A stretch of DNA of 64,000 nt from Phytopythium helicoides (lineage: Eukaryota > Oomycota > Peronosporomycetes > Pythiales > Pythiaceae), in the NCBI GenBank assembly GCA_024867545.1, contig JANFNE010000004.1, positions 310,001-374,000 of the forward strand. The letters run 5' to 3'. Made by a program: the position numbers and the translations under genes. Below the pieces are notes generated by a model that saw only the letters and a program-made list of their open reading frames with translations, ran no database searches and was not told the DNA's origin. This document shows, in pieces, positions 1-11,254 of the stretch (its first letter is position 1; every line of letters begins with the position of its first letter).

Positions 1-1943
1 GGGACTCATCGTCTTCAGATGAAGACGATGACGAGCTGCTACTGCCAGAGCTACTACTGGAACTACTGCTGGAGCCGCTGCTGGAGCTGCTAGAGCTGCT
101 ACTACTGCTACTACTGTAGATAACAACCGTCGTACTGCTGGAGTCGCTGTCAACGGTTGTCTCGTGGAGCTGGTTCGGAGTATTCTCTTCTGCTTTCTTT
201 TCCGCTGTGACGAAGTCTGGATCGACGGTAATGCTCGATTCATCAGCATAGAGGTCAAACACAGTTTTGCCCTCCAAGGCCGCCTCATCATCTTCCACCG
301 TCACAACATCGATGTCCAAGTCTTCGGCGTCGTCGTCCATTTCGTCGTCACCGAACCACTGAGGCGCGTCACCTACAGGAGCCGCGGCCAAAAAGACGGA
401 CCCGCCATCATCATCACTGTCAGATCGGGGGTCATCGTGCGTTTCCAACTCGAGGTCTTCACCAACGGCGTCGTTGTCGTCAACCCCAGTAGACGGCGCC
501 ACGTCACGTGAGGACAGCATGAAGTTTTCTCGGGAGCATCGTTGCTTGGTCTGAGGAGGGGACTCGTAGGCGACTGAATCAGTGCAGCTATTTCATCCGT
601 CATGTGCACATCTTCATCGTCAACCGCAGCATCTTTCATATCCTCCACCTCTCTGATCACCACTCTATGTGGCGCCTCTTCACTTGCCGCTTGCTCTGCA
701 CCGCTAGCTTCAGTGGTCTCGTACTTTCGCTGCACCTTTCCTTCTCGATTGTATCCCCATTCACGCAGGTCTTCGCCCCATCACGGGAAGCCTCCGACGT
801 GTTGGTGGACATATTCCTCGCCTAAATCGTCGCCTTCAGCATCTTCTATCTGTTCCTCCACCTGGAATACCACCACAGTCCCTTCAGCGTCGACTTCAGA
901 AGTTCCAGAGTCATTGTTGCCCACGGTTTTTTCTGGCTTCTTCTGTTCGTGGCCCACCGCGCCTAGTGATACTCCTCCAGCGTCAGTTTCTTGCTTTTCG
1001 TTGGAGTCAACAATTTCTATCAGTGTGACAGAACTCTCTGAAGGCAAAACCGCAACATTTTTGCTTCGATTTTCCTCAGTGTTCTGGAATTGTTGGCTGT
1101 CTGGGCTGTCAAGCATTTCAATATCTGGCTTCGGGGTATCTTTGAAAGGATTGTCTTCATTGCATGCAGATGCTGCTGCCGTCACCTTATCGTCATCTGC
1201 ACTGGAACTTTGAACACCATCCGGAGAACTTGCCCCAGCACCGTCAATTGATTCGCCGGCTTGTGAAGAGAAACCTTCTTCCATTGGTTCTACTCTACTA
1301 TAGGCAGCGTGAAGAGTTTCCTCGGAGGCCATTACCACATCCGAGTCAGCTTTACCAGATGATGTCTCCTGTTCCTCCGAGACGTCACCTCCGTTAACTG
1401 CTTCTACATCCGCTTCGACGTTTGTAGCTGAGACTCCGCCATCTTCCACTGCATTATCCACCTCGTTGTCTTGCGCTCTCATTGGACTAGTATCCTCCGT
1501 TCCCGATGCTTGATCCCCGCCACTATCTTGCTTTTCGTTATCAATAGCAGCAGCAGCAGTGGCGGCTCCCAAATCACCACTTTTGTCGAGCACTGCCGTC
1601 TCTGCAACTTGATCAGCAGCAAAATCCTCCATCTGCGCGTCGTGCTTTTGCCCAGCCTCCGCTTCATCCAACGCAGTCCCGCCATCAACTGAATTCTCCA
1701 CTCTGCCTTCCACCACATCCGTCGCCGTTCCTTCCTCTCCGGTCGCCAAATCTCCACCACTCGCGCTCTCCTCGTCCTTCTGCTGCTCCAAAAGTCCCTC
1801 GTCGCTCTCTGGCTGCTCGTCCGCCGCCTTGACCGCCTCCAGCCCCGCGCTCTCGTCCACCTGTCGCCCACCTTCGCTTCTACCAGTCGCCAGCAGTGGC
1901 CGCAGCCGCGCCAGTCGTCTCCGCCACGCCCGTCATCCTCCAT
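1..1943 (-). CDS. Acidic, Ser-rich low-complexity protein, partial at the left edge, reading frame broken
   Basis: I do not recognise this protein. The longest open stretch (1860-784) is very rich in Asp, Glu, Ala, Ser and Gly and ends at a TGA (781-783). The same frame continues beyond that TGA (735-600) with similarly acidic sequence. From about 560 down to base 1 another frame stays open, is acidic, and finishes in long Ser runs followed by SSEDDES at the edge. Two introns could join these pieces: 861-736 (donor gtggag, acceptor gaaaag, 126 nt, phase 0), and a short one ending at the tcctcag near 551. Single-base shifts would do equally well. An ATG at 1943 is a possible start but lies in a different frame from the body. 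Acidic disordered proteins of this kind are often nuclear or chromatin-associated, but nothing here proves that. Confidence 0.5.
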
Positions 1944-2020
1944 GAAGCGCGCGGTCTTTCCGTCCTTTCTCTCCTTTTGACCAGCTTCACAATGCTCATC
2001 GGCAACCTAGCTCCATCCAT

Positions 2021-2090
2021 CCAATTGGCCAAAACAACACCAAACACTCACATATAATTGGCTGAAAATAAAATAAACCTTTTGATTGGC
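2021..2090. promoter_or_regulatory. Cluster of CCAAT/ATTGG boxes between the acidic gene and RPB10
   Basis: A palindromic CCAATTGG lies at 2021-2028, and ATTGGC copies lie at 2057-2062 and 2085-2090. They sit 98-167 nt upstream of the RPB10 ATG and just upstream of the divergent acidic gene. The same ATTGG core recurs before several other gene starts in this window, which supports a role as an NF-Y-type promoter element. Binding is inferred. Confidence 0.45.
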
Positions 2091-2187
2091 GGAAACTCCC
2101 GCGGCCGCTCCAAGTCCAACAAAAAGCGCCGCCCGCGGCCGCCCAAGCGTCAGTCGGCAACAGGAAACCGCGGAGACAGGCGCCAGG

Positions 2188-2479
2188 ATGATCGTGCCCG
2201 TGCGCTGCTTCACGTGCGGCAAGGTGCTCGCCAACAAGTGGGAGACGTACCTCGGCCTGCTGCGCGCCGACTACACGGAGCGCGACGCGCTGGACGAGCT
2301 CTCGCTCAAGCGCTACTGCTGCCGCCGCATGATGCTCACGCACGTCGACCTCATCGAGAAGCTGCTGCACTACAACACGGGAGGTGCGGCTCGCGCGCTT
2401 TGTTGGGAGCTCTATTTGGCCATGTCTAACGTACACTGCCCTGCGATGCGCTGCAGCTATCGAGCGAGGCGACGAGTAG
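2188..2479 (+). CDS. RPB10: RNA polymerases I, II and III subunit RPABC5 (Rpb10)
   Basis: Small zinc-binding subunit shared by the three nuclear RNA polymerases, acting in the nucleus in core assembly. Exon 1 is 2188-2383 and exon 2 is 2457-2479, joined across a 73-nt GT-AG intron (2384-2456) to give 72 residues, the usual family length. The N-terminus [12 protein letters not shown] supplies the first zinc ligands, the KRYCCRRM segment the second Cys pair, and HVDLIEKLL the conserved C-terminal helix. The ATG at 2188 is chosen over the in-frame ATG at 2086 because family members begin directly with the [11 protein letters not shown] motif. It converges with ORC3, which ends about 100 nt away. 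The very short second exon (AIERGDE and stop) is plausible because this tail varies in the family. Confidence 0.95.
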
Positions 2480-2580
2480 AGCGGCGCGTGCTGCGTGCCG
2501 AGGCCGACCAGCCGATCACCCGCTTCGTATTATATCGCTCCAGTGAATATCACCGTGAATTGAACCGAAGAAGGATCGCT

Positions 2581-5500
2581 CTAGATGAAGACGAGCTTCT
2601 CGACCGAGTCCCGGTCGCTCGACATGTCGCTCTTGACGAACCCCCAGTGCCGCAGCGTGCAGAACGCACGCAGGAACCGCGCCTTGGCCTCGGTCTGCCG
2701 ATCCTTCTTTGAGTGCCGTCCTTGCTCCCCCTCGGCGTCGAGTAACGCGTCGGCGAACGCGTCGAACCAGTCGCGGAGGCTCAAGTGCATCCCCGGGTTC
2801 TCCTGGTAGTACAGGAACGCCAGACTCACGTCGTCCAGCCACGATGGAGCTCGCTCTCCATCGGAATCCGCACCTGCTGCCTTGTCTACCAGCACGTCCT
2901 TCAGCTTGTCGTGATAGCTAAAGTGCAGGTTGTCGATTACTGACCCCCCTAGTCGGATTGTGAAGAGATCAGTGAGCGTAGTCTTGGTTCTTTTCTTGAG
3001 GCCGCCGTCAGCCGGAGCTTGAAGGAACTCAACGATGAAGTGGTCGATTAGCACGTCGCGGATCTCATTCCGTACGTGGATCATCATTGGTTTGGTCTCG
3101 GGAAGCTCCAGGGTCTCCATGGCGTACTCGCACAACATGATGAGCTCGTCTAGCACATCCACCACTCGTGTCTCTTGTAATCCTTCGCTGCAAACAATCT
3201 TCCGCCACTCACTGATCATAACACTCAGCTCATCAACGCTAGCCTGCTCGAGGTTCTGGGCGACTTGGTGAATAAGAATACCATTCAAAAGTTTGCCGTC
3301 TAGAGCCAGGATCAAATGCCGAAGAAAAATGTCTCCCTTCAACGGGACATCCAAAAAGGAGCATGCACAACGAAAACATTTCCAACCAGCGATCCACCGC
3401 GCTCGAGTTGAAGTGATGCTCGCCAACCCCTCAGCAACAGACTCCTTCCATTCTGGGTCATCCCCAAGCTTCGATCTCTTCTTGGTGGAGCGCTTCACAA
3501 TACCTTGGAGCTCTCTAGCGTACGCTCCGTTGTGTGGAAAACAGTCGAGGTATCGGGACATAGCTTCGCCAACTATTTGGTACTCTCGCCAGGGAAGTTC
3601 GTTATGCCGCAGCCACGACGATAGAGCACGTGACTGTCGAGAAAGCCCAGTCTGCTCATCTGGTGGTGGAGTTTCATTTGATATCTCCATGAACAGAATC
3701 AGCGCACTCCACGGTACTTGCTTGAAGTGAGTGTAGAGCAGAAAACGCAGCGCATGGAGGAAGACACCAATGGATTGGGTTGTACGGTGTCGCTCAGCCA
3801 GCAAATGTAGTGCTGAGCCGCTAAGAGTCAGCGGGAGCTGTTGCTCAACTACTAGGCCCTCCAAAATGTCGTCAAAGCACTTGAGTGAGTCATCTAGCTG
3901 GAAGAATTGCATATCAAGCCTGCTTACGACAGCAAGAGGAAGTCGTCGAAGAGCTGGTGACGCAGCAGATGCAGCTCCGACAATCAGTCCTAACGACATG
4001 AATCCAGCAAGAGCTGGCGTTCGACCACAGGAGGTTTCGAGCAGGATATTGAGTTGAGTTTGCCGGAAGTGTGTCCAGATCTCCAGAAAGTCGTCCAATA
4101 CTTGAGAGGAGAATGTTTCGAGTTGCTCAACACATACTAGCAGGTACGGCTTGGGCTCGATATCCTTTGATGGGGCTCTGTAATGGTGAAGTTGGTATTG
4201 CATCTCGTATTTCTCGATCGTGCGGCGCAGTTCAGTTTGCCAAGTTCTCAAATCTGCTCGAAGCTGGGTTGTATCGTGCTGCACACGTATGGATTGATCA
4301 CTTTCCATAGTCGGCAGCGACTTGGAGGTCGCTAATAATCCTGCAAAAGAAAGCGCCGTAGATGAATATTTTAAAGATATTTGGAGTACTTCATGAAGAA
4401 GTTGGGCGAGAGCGAACTCAGCAGACTTTATCTTCACCGAGGATGAAAGCACCGAGCCCGATGATCCAGTCGATTGAAAGTGATATCTTCCAAATTGGTC
4501 TGTCTTGAAAGCAGAAATGCGTGCAATCAACCACTCGATGGAAGCTTGGCATCCTTGTACACCTTTTCGAATCAAGCTAATCGTTTGAGCACACGAACTA
4601 TCCTCCGAGTCAAAACTTGCGCCAATATGAATCATCTCATTCAAAGAGGACAATACCATCTCACGCATCGTGGTTATCCACGTCTCGAACGAATCGGAAC
4701 CAGTCACCAGACCATTCAGATCAGCCCCTATGCGCTTTAACAGTTGATCAATTGTCCATTTCGCGAAAGGTCGAGACCCCGAAGCTCCCTTCTTCTTGGT
4801 CGATCCACGACCACGCTTTATTGGTCGAGCTCGTCGTGATCCGCCTTCATCACCCACAACGTCATCACTCGAAGAGCCCGACCCACCATCAAAGGAGCTG
4901 TCGCTTCGGTAAAAAACTTCTGCGTCATGTAAACCAGCAACTCGCCTTTTTTCCAAATGCCGCATTATTTTCTGACGCTTGCTCCGAGTTTCGCGCTTGG
5001 CCACAGGCATTTTTTGCGGCGTCACCTGCGCAGGTTTCTCACTGTGCAAGTCAAAACCGTTGATTTGATCTTCTAGCCATTTTTCTTGATGTTCTCGCTC
5101 ACTCTTGACAGCGTCGAGCTGCTCAGCAATCCACTCAATCAGCCGGCGCGCCGTCGTAACATCCGGCGGTAGCACCAACACCAGCGGAAAAGAACGTTGC
5201 AGCACTTGGCAGAGCGGCCCAATCCACATATCACTAGACGTTGCGTCAGCACCAGAGATGACTCCTGCAGCAGGGAACGCGTGGAACTCTGGGAAGCTGA
5301 CAAGCGGCTCGGGCGGCGTTGGCGTCGGCAGACTTCGAAAGCGCTCGAAAAATGAGAGCACCTCCCTGTAGCAACTCACGTTCGCGCCCGTGACAACTGC
5401 ATCGACACCTGCCTCCGCGCTCTCGCATGCCCAGTGGTACGCGAGTTCCTGCATCGCCCCATACGCCTGGTATTGCTCGGTGTCCACGTAGCTCGAGCTT

Positions 5501-5672
5501 AGATCGACAGCGTTGTTTCGCGTCTCCTGGCCGCGTTTCCTGAGGCTAAAGAAGCGAGAGTTGGCTCAATCGACGCCGGAGGAGCGCGCGCGAACGGCAG
5601 ATAGGACGACGTGGAGCTGCGCGCGGCCGGTGCGTCCAGCGACACGCCCGTCGCGAACGTCGCCGCGTCCAT
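2581..5672 (-). CDS. ORC3: Origin recognition complex subunit 3
   Basis: Component of the nuclear ORC that loads MCM helicase at replication origins. The main open frame (5487-2581, 968 residues) has the ORC3 pattern: an N-terminal segment degraded from an AAA+ fold, a central ORC3 insert region (around [20 protein letters not shown]), and a C-terminal winged-helix-like end ([13 protein letters not shown]). The 5487 codon is GTG, so it is probably not the start. An ATG at 5672 opens a frame ([20 protein letters not shown] and on) that meets the main frame after one single-base shift near 5500, which would give about 1,030 residues. An acidic/basic low-complexity stretch lies near residues 200-240 of the main frame. 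It is divergent from the centrin gene with about 260 nt between the starts. Family assignment is firm; the exact 5' end is not. Confidence 0.85.
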
Positions 5673-5929
5673 CGGCCAGCAGTCCGCCCAGCTCGCCCTT
5701 CAATTGCCGCCACCTGCTCGCGATTCAAATGCTAAGTATCCTCCAATCACATGTGCTAAAGAGCTGTAATTTTGGCAAATCACGAACGCGGATGGCTCGG
5801 AGCATGAAGAGTCGCGAAGGTGATCGTTGCAACTCGAGCAGCTCCATTGCTCGACTGCTGCTGCTCTCAATTAGCCAGGACTTGCAGCTCTACTGTCGCT
5901 CTATCGGCTCCAGTGGTTAACGTGACAAC

Positions 5930-6759
5930 ATGCGCGAGCGTGAGCGGATGGTGAGCATGCGAGCGGCGCGGCGTACGCGGCAGGAGCTGCCGGATGACCA
6001 GAAGAAGGAGCTACGCGAGGCATTTGAGCTGTTCGACACGGAGAAGAAGGGCTCGATCGACTACCACGAGCTCAAGGTCAGCGGTGAACGCTGCTGTGGT
6101 GTTGATGAGGTCATTGTGATTAGCTGACGGGAATGGGATGTAGGTGCTGATGCGTGCGCTCGGCTTCCAGGTCAAGAAGAGGGAAGTGCTCGAGCTTGTG
6201 GATGAGGTGGATGTGAACCGCAGCGGACGCGTCGATTTCAACGACTACATGGAGATCAGTATGAAACGACCTGTGTGGAATTTACTTGCGTAGATCACTT
6301 ACTCGTTGTGATTCCTAGTGCGACGAAAAATCTTGGCGAGAGACCCGGATGAAGAGATCGCTCGAGTACGGCAAGAGGTCGAACTGCTTCCTTCAAAACT
6401 CTGTTTGCTGAGTGTCGTTGGTGACTTCGACCAGGCGTTTGATCTTTTTGATGAGGACGGCTCGGGCAAGATCACCTTGCGGGTTCGTGAATGAAAGCGG
6501 CGTGTACTTGCAGACGCATTGTTCGTGCTCATCGAGTGCTTTGGTCGCAGAAAATGCGTCGCGTGGCCAAGGAGCTGGGTGAAAATCTCGGAGAAGACGA
6601 GCTCCAGGTGCGATTAGAGCGTCAAATGGTATTCTTTCGGCCACAATGCTCACGCGTGTTTTCGAGAAGGCGATGATCGACGAGTTCGACCAGAACCAGG
6701 ACGGCGAGATCGACATTGACGAGTTCTTTGCCATCATGAAGCAGTCGACCGAGTACTAG
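5930..6759 (+). CDS. CETN: Centrin (caltractin), four EF-hands, six exons
   Basis: Calcium-binding protein of basal bodies and centrosomes, expected in a zoosporic organism. I place exons at 5930-6076, 6144-6258, 6319-6365, 6435-6482, 6551-6607 and 6670-6759, joined in frame to 167 residues (family about 165-172). Every intron is GT-AG and 60-69 nt long. The EF-hand loops read [36 protein letters not shown] and [12 protein letters not shown]. The linker motif [11 protein letters not shown] is characteristic of centrin and argues against calmodulin, as does the basic N-terminal extension. The third exon is only 47 nt and would be missed by simple ORF reading. An internal ATG (MVSMRAARR) is an alternative start. 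Confidence 0.93.
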
Positions 6760-6920
6760 GCAACGCACGAAAGCAGTTGAAAGAAAGTGGGTTTATTGCA
6801 ATTGGAGGGCGAGACACACGCGCGCAACCAGCGAAACGCCGGTCGCGCGCACACATCGTAGCATTCCTATCGTCCTGGATCCGCTCTTCCAGCTACTACC
6901 GTCAGCGACTAGACAGCAAT

Positions 6921-7683
6921 CTAGTTGCGGTGGTGGTGGTGGTGCTCGCGGCCCTTGGGCTGGTTAGTGACAACAAGCAGAGCAAGTTAGTCAGCGGCTC
7001 AACCTCTTAAAGGAGGGAGCCGATGACACGGGTAGAAAAGGAGGAACAGACTGCGTCAACACGCCGTAACGAGCGCGTCGACGCAGCAAGCTAGCATCGC
7101 ATCACAACAAGAGAACAGTCTGGGCGCAGGCTCCATCAGCCAGCGACCGACTTTCAGTCGACCGCCAGCGTCACACGGAGAGCTCCTTTTCTCGTTCGCA
7201 ATGGGTCCACCGATGCAACCCGCCGACGCGAGCACAAGCCCACGCCGGCTGGTCTCTCTTTTCTCACGTCATCGGCTCCAGCATTGGATGGGAAAGTATA
7301 TAGAGGCTGATGGATCAGCGGCTTACCTGCGGCACGTGGACGCCGGCGAGCTTCAGGTCGAGGTGGGCCAGCAGGTCCTTGGTGTCGTTGTCGATCTCGA
7401 TGCTCTCCGTGTTGATGGCCGAGACCTCCGGGACGAAGTCCATGCGGCGCTCGCGCTCCTCCTCCTGGAGCTTGAGCGAGATGCCGCGCACCTGGCCGTG
7501 CTGGATGCGCTTCATGAGGTGCGTGATGTAGCCCGCAATCTTGTTGCGCATGCGCTTGGACGGGATGATGGCCACCTCATCGCAGACGCGCTTGTTGGTG
7601 TCGAAGTCCAGGGTCAGGCGCGAGTAGTACTTCTCGATGATCTTGATGGCCGAGCCCTTGACGGTCTTGGTGCGGACGCCCAT
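6921..7683 (-). CDS. RPS17: 40S ribosomal protein S17 (eS17)
   Basis: Cytosolic small-subunit ribosomal protein. Exon 1 (7683-7327) starts [10 protein letters not shown] and carries the highly conserved block with [19 protein letters not shown], then [18 protein letters not shown] good donor (gtaagc) follows codon 119. Unspliced reading would add only four residues. A phase-0 acceptor at 6960 leads to a short final exon (6959-6921) encoding [12 protein letters not shown] and stop, for a total of 131 residues, normal for eS17. The resulting intron (7326-6960, 367 nt) is the longest in the window, and I saw no convincing box C/D snoRNA in it. The gene is divergent from the MAPEG gene, with starts 275 nt apart. 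Exon 1 is certain; the terminal exon is inferred from frame and splice consensus. Confidence 0.93.
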
Positions 7684-7958
7684 GGTTGCTGCTTTCTTTC
7701 GTGAACTGAAATGCTCGCCGCCCCATGTACATCGCCCGCCGGCCGCCACCTCTCGGAGCTCCTCGTCCAGTGGCTCCGTCAGATATACACTCTATAGGTT
7801 CCCAGCATTTTGTTATCCACAAAATCATCCCTAATCATACAAATGTCCAGTTGCGGATTCTTGACAGGATGGCATGAGTATAAAATATATGTAGACCACA
7901 CCACCCGTCGTTCGAATCACTTCGTCACTTCAAGATCCAATTGGGGGAGCGCGCAAGA

Positions 7959-8516
7959 ATGGCAGCGCTGGTGGTGACGGCCAACGCCAAGATCTGGGCC
8001 GCGAGCGCCGTCGCGCTGTACGCCAAGTGCCTGGTGACGACGTCGATCCAGGGCGGCAAGGCGTTCGAGACGGGCACGCGGCCGCCGGAGGACGCGCAGC
8101 TGTCGATTGCGAGCAACTACAAGGGCGTCAAGCAGACGTATGGGCTGACTGAGCCGCTGCTGGCGACCTCGGAGGACGACAAGGCCAAGCTGCTGGCCGC
8201 CAAGGAGCTGGATCACCGCTGGCGGCGTATCGTGGCCAACGACACCGAGACCATCCCCATCGCGCTGCTCGTGTTTGGCGCCGGCGTGCTCACGGACGCC
8301 AACACGGCCGTGCACCTCGCGTCCATGTCGGCCTTCACGCTCGCGCGCTTTGCGCACACGTACGCCTACGCGCACTCGATGCAGCCAGCGCGCGGTTTGC
8401 TATGGAGCTTCGCGCACCTCGCGGTGATCGTCGGCGCCGGCAACGTCGTCATCACGGGCATCTTGGGCACTAGGAGCTGCGCTGCCTGCCAAATGCTACA
8501 GGAAAAAAAAAGCTGA
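7959..8516 (+). CDS. MAPEG-family membrane protein (microsomal glutathione S-transferase-like)
   Basis: Single-exon gene of 185 residues starting MAALVVTANAK. The upstream in-frame ATG at 7941 adds six residues and is less likely. Four hydrophobic segments can be seen, near residues 5-25, 90-112, 115-135 and 145-165, in the MAPEG arrangement. Family hallmarks are the early DELxxRxxR-like region, here ELDHRWRRIVANDTETIP, and the ARFAHTYAYAH helix that follows. MAPEG proteins are ER or outer-mitochondrial enzymes that use glutathione for conjugation or peroxidase reactions; the substrate cannot be read from sequence. The hydrophilic tail after the last helix (QMLQEKKS) is short. It converges with the SOSS-B-like gene, whose stop lies 90 nt away. 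Confidence 0.82.
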   Translation: MAALVVTANAKIWAASAVALYAKCLVTTSIQGGKAFETGTRPPEDAQLSIASNYKGVKQTYGLTEPLLATSEDDKAKLLAAKELDHRWRRIVANDTETIPIALLVFGAGVLTDANTAVHLASMSAFTLARFAHTYAYAHSMQPARGLLWSFAHLAVIVGAGNVVITGILGTRSCAACQMLQEKKS

Positions 8517-8604
8517 CAGAAGAACGCTTCAAGGGGGTGCTTCATACTTGAAATAGTCATGACGGCTGCACTGCAACACTCATCTCACTTGTACACTCGT
8601 CCAC

Positions 8605-9164
8605 TCACTCGTCGTCGTCGTCCTCGACGCTCACGAGCTCGTACTCGACGGCCGACACGTCGTTCGACAGGTTGACACTAGTCGGCGGGTCGGGCGTGGA
8701 CGCCACACCGTCCGGGTGCCTCGTCAGCTTGCCCCACTGCGTCACGTTCAGCCGCATGAACCCGCGGAAGATGTCGGCGTTGCAGTTGCGCAGCACCACG
8801 ACCGTGTCGGGCTCCAGCACGTCGATTTGCTCTGTCTCGAGCGCCAACCGTGAGCACCTCCGCCCCTCCATCACCACCTCCAACATCTCAAGTCCGCACC
8901 ATTGCGAGCTGAGAGCGTGACGCAGCCCGTCTCGTCCGCCAGCACAACCTCCGCCAGCCGACTGGCGCTGCCATCGAACCGCGTGCGCTCGATCGCAGGC
9001 GCCACCGACACGACGCGCAGCACGAGGTTGTGGCCCTGCGAGCCCGCGCTGAGGTCGCGCACCTTGACATCTGCGTACCCAGCGCCTCTCAGCACCACCT
9101 CCGGCCCATTATCTACGTAGCGAAGCCCACAGGACGCACACGAGGCGCGGCGCAGCTCCGTCAT
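8605..9164 (-). CDS. SOSS-B/hSSB-like single-stranded DNA-binding OB-fold protein
   Basis: Two exons (9164-8900 and 8831-8605) separated by a 68-nt GT-AG intron join in frame to 163 residues. The OB fold runs from KVRDLSAGSQGHNLVLRVV through VVLADETGCVTLSARN to DTVVVLRNCNADIFRGFMRL. This is the layout of human NABP1/2 (SOSS complex subunit B), including the VKDL-like start and the acidic C-terminus (SVEDDDDE). Such proteins bind ssDNA in double-strand-break signalling, and related archaeal SSBs share the fold. The N-terminal 35 residues contain a CASCG pair not typical of metazoan members. Splicing after ARN restores the expected strand spacing and removes the stop that follows the donor. Family-level confidence is good; complex membership is inferred. 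Confidence 0.78.
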
Positions 9165-9546
9165 GAGCGTCGCTGGTGCTCGCCCGGCGATCTTTCGAGA
9201 CGTGATCGCGACGTTGATGCAACCTTCAAAATCGAATACATTGACAAAATATCACGTTTCAAAAACTGATTACCGCTATGTGGGCCACACGAGCACCACC
9301 ACTGGTGGTCGCCGCCACATGACGAACTCACCATGAGGGGGGGAGGGAGGCGATGGATGGACGGCGCCATGGCACGGCGCCGAAGAACGCTACAACAGCA
9401 GCAAGCTGCTCTAACTAACGATAGATAAAATGGGAACAGGGCCGCTCGGCGCGAGGGCTGTCGCCTGATAACGAGGCCGCGAAGCCCTCGCGCTGAGCGG
9501 CCGCTCTGGTCGGTCCGCTTGGTCGCTTGGTCGCTCGCTCGCTCAC
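9165..9546. other. Gap without a supported gene
   Basis: This spacer separates the SOSS-B-like start from the stop of the next minus-strand gene. A minus-strand open frame crosses it but is Arg/Ser-rich with no family resemblance. I see nothing else in it. Confidence 0.5.
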
Positions 9547-10450
9547 TCACGGGCACGCCGCGTCGTCGTCCGTGTTGTTGTCCGTGTCGCTGCTGGACTC
9601 GAGCGTCGTGCTCGTAGACAGAAAGGCGGCCACGGCGTCGTCCTCCTGGTTGCTCTCGTCCGCGTCATCCTCGGGCTCGTCCTCGTCGTCCACGGGCGCG
9701 CGCTCCTCGTCCTCGTCCTCGTCCTCCTCGCCCTCGTCCAGCCCGCCGAGCCCGTAGAGGAACTCAAAGTCCATCTCGTTCGACTCGCGGCGGTCGGCGA
9801 TGATCTGGTTCACCTCGGCCTCCACCGACTCGAGCGTGATCTCCTCGCATCCGGCGCCGCTCAGGATGGTCTCGCGCTCCTGTGGGTCCAGGTAGCCCTC
9901 CTCCATGTAGCTCTGGCGCTCCACGCGGCTGTCGGGGCACCACACGCTCGTCCGTCAGCCTCCCCCCTTCACACACACTCCCCCTCACCACCGCAGCAAC
10001 GCACTGCTCCTTGCGCTCCATCTCGAACGAGTCCAGTCGCCGGCGGGTCCTCGAGCGCTCCTTGAGCGACATGCCAATCTGCATCCCGTCCCAGCGTCAG
10101 CTCGCTCCCCCTCCACCATTCCCATCTCATAAAACACCACGTACGGGGATGCCACCCGACGTCACGCTCGTGGTAAACGCCGTGGGCTCAAACTCGACGA
10201 TGTCGGCGGCCTCGAACGCCACGCGCCGCCGCTTTTTCGTCACGCGCGGCGGCTCCGCGACGCCCGCGGCGTTGGCGCTCGCGTTCTCGTCGCCCTCGAG
10301 CTCCGCGGCCGCCGCCGCCGCCACCGACGCGGACGAGGACGACGAGGCGTCCGCGCGCTTGTCGACGACCGCCACAGGCCCCAGCGGCGCGTCCACGGGG
10401 CTCGAGGGCCGCGCGGGGCCGGCGGCAGGCAGCGCCACCGTGGTCATCAT
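9547..10450 (-). CDS. Nuclear-type protein with RVxF-like PP1 motif and acidic tail (distantly CSRNP-like)
   Basis: Three exons (10450-10145, 10078-10005, 9928-9547) with GT-AG introns of 66 and 76 nt join in frame to 253 residues. After a low-complexity Ala/Ser N-terminus comes KKRRRVAFEAADIVEFEPT, then SVTSGGIP, IGMSLKERSRTRRRLDSFE and a helical region rich in Glu. KRRRVAF fits the RVxF docking consensus for protein phosphatase 1. The order RVxF, SGG-P-GMS, then a basic RR-LDSFE helix recalls the start of the CSRNP/AXUD1 nuclear proteins, but without their Cys-rich part. The C-terminus is a long Asp/Glu run suited to nuclear interactions. An in-frame ATG at 10507 is an alternative start. 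Splicing is supported by the conserved block being continuous only after joining. Confidence 0.6.
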
Positions 10451-11254
10451 GCTGGTCGCCGCGGCGGTGACTTTGCGTTTATATAGGCGGCATAGAGTCG
10501 CCGACATATTCTTCCGTCGAACAATGGGGAGGGATGACCTGTGAAAACGTATTGTATCAGGAGTCACAGGGAGGGGGAGGAACACGGGTGCCGTTTCAGC
10601 CAATGAACGTGCGCCGATTGTGCCGTGGAGGGTAGAAACGGGACAGAATGAACAGATGGCCAGCGAAACCGCAGACGGGGCGGACAAGTGTGGACCACAT
10701 GGTGGCTACAGGATTTCTGTCTACCGTAGGACCAACTTTTTTGACGCGCAGACTTGCATGGCGCACTGCGTGCGCACCTGCTGTCGGGAGCCACACAGCA
10801 AGTCGCGGCCATCATCAATCACTCACCCTCGTAGGCGTGTACTGTACGTTCGCCCGCTTACGATGTATACTGCAGAGAGCGCCGCATCACGCGGCGAAAA
10901 GCGGCGCAAACACGATGATGCCGATACATTCAGCACTCTCTTCGTGGAGATTCGAGCCCATCGTTGGCGCAACTTTGGCGTCCGTCCCGCACTCGAAAAG
11001 TACCGGTACGAATCGTACTGTAGGTTGCACCTATTTGCACACGTACAGCAGCAGGACAGCCACCGCCTCCACATCCGGATCGGCGCCTACGCTTGCCCCC
11101 TGTATATACCCTCTGCGGCAACTTAAGCGCCGCACCCCCCGCCAGCACACAGCGTAGTACTGTAGCTTCCCCCCCTCGTGCCTGCCGTCGCACTTTTCTT
11201 TCCGGGCCCTCCAGTCGATTCGCCCCCCTTTTCGCCGTCGCTATCGCCGTCGAC
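10451..11254. promoter_or_regulatory. Divergent promoter region (RVxF protein and Myb-like gene)
   Basis: About 800 nt between two gene starts pointing outward. It holds a TATATAAA on the minus strand (10478-10485, 28 nt before the minus ATG), a CCAAT box at 10600-10604 and a tatata at 11103-11108 about 150 nt before the Myb ATG. No gene is supported inside it; the overlapping small ORFs on both strands look random. Confidence 0.4.

Noticed and set aside
6960..7326. Box C/D snoRNA in the S17 intron
   Set aside because: GATGAC and CTGA words occur, but no properly spaced C/D box pair with a terminal stem could be made out.
9161..9556. Minus-strand 131-codon frame beside the SOSS-B-like gene
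   Set aside because: Arg/Ser-rich with a Cys run and no resemblance to any family; lies in promoter sequence.
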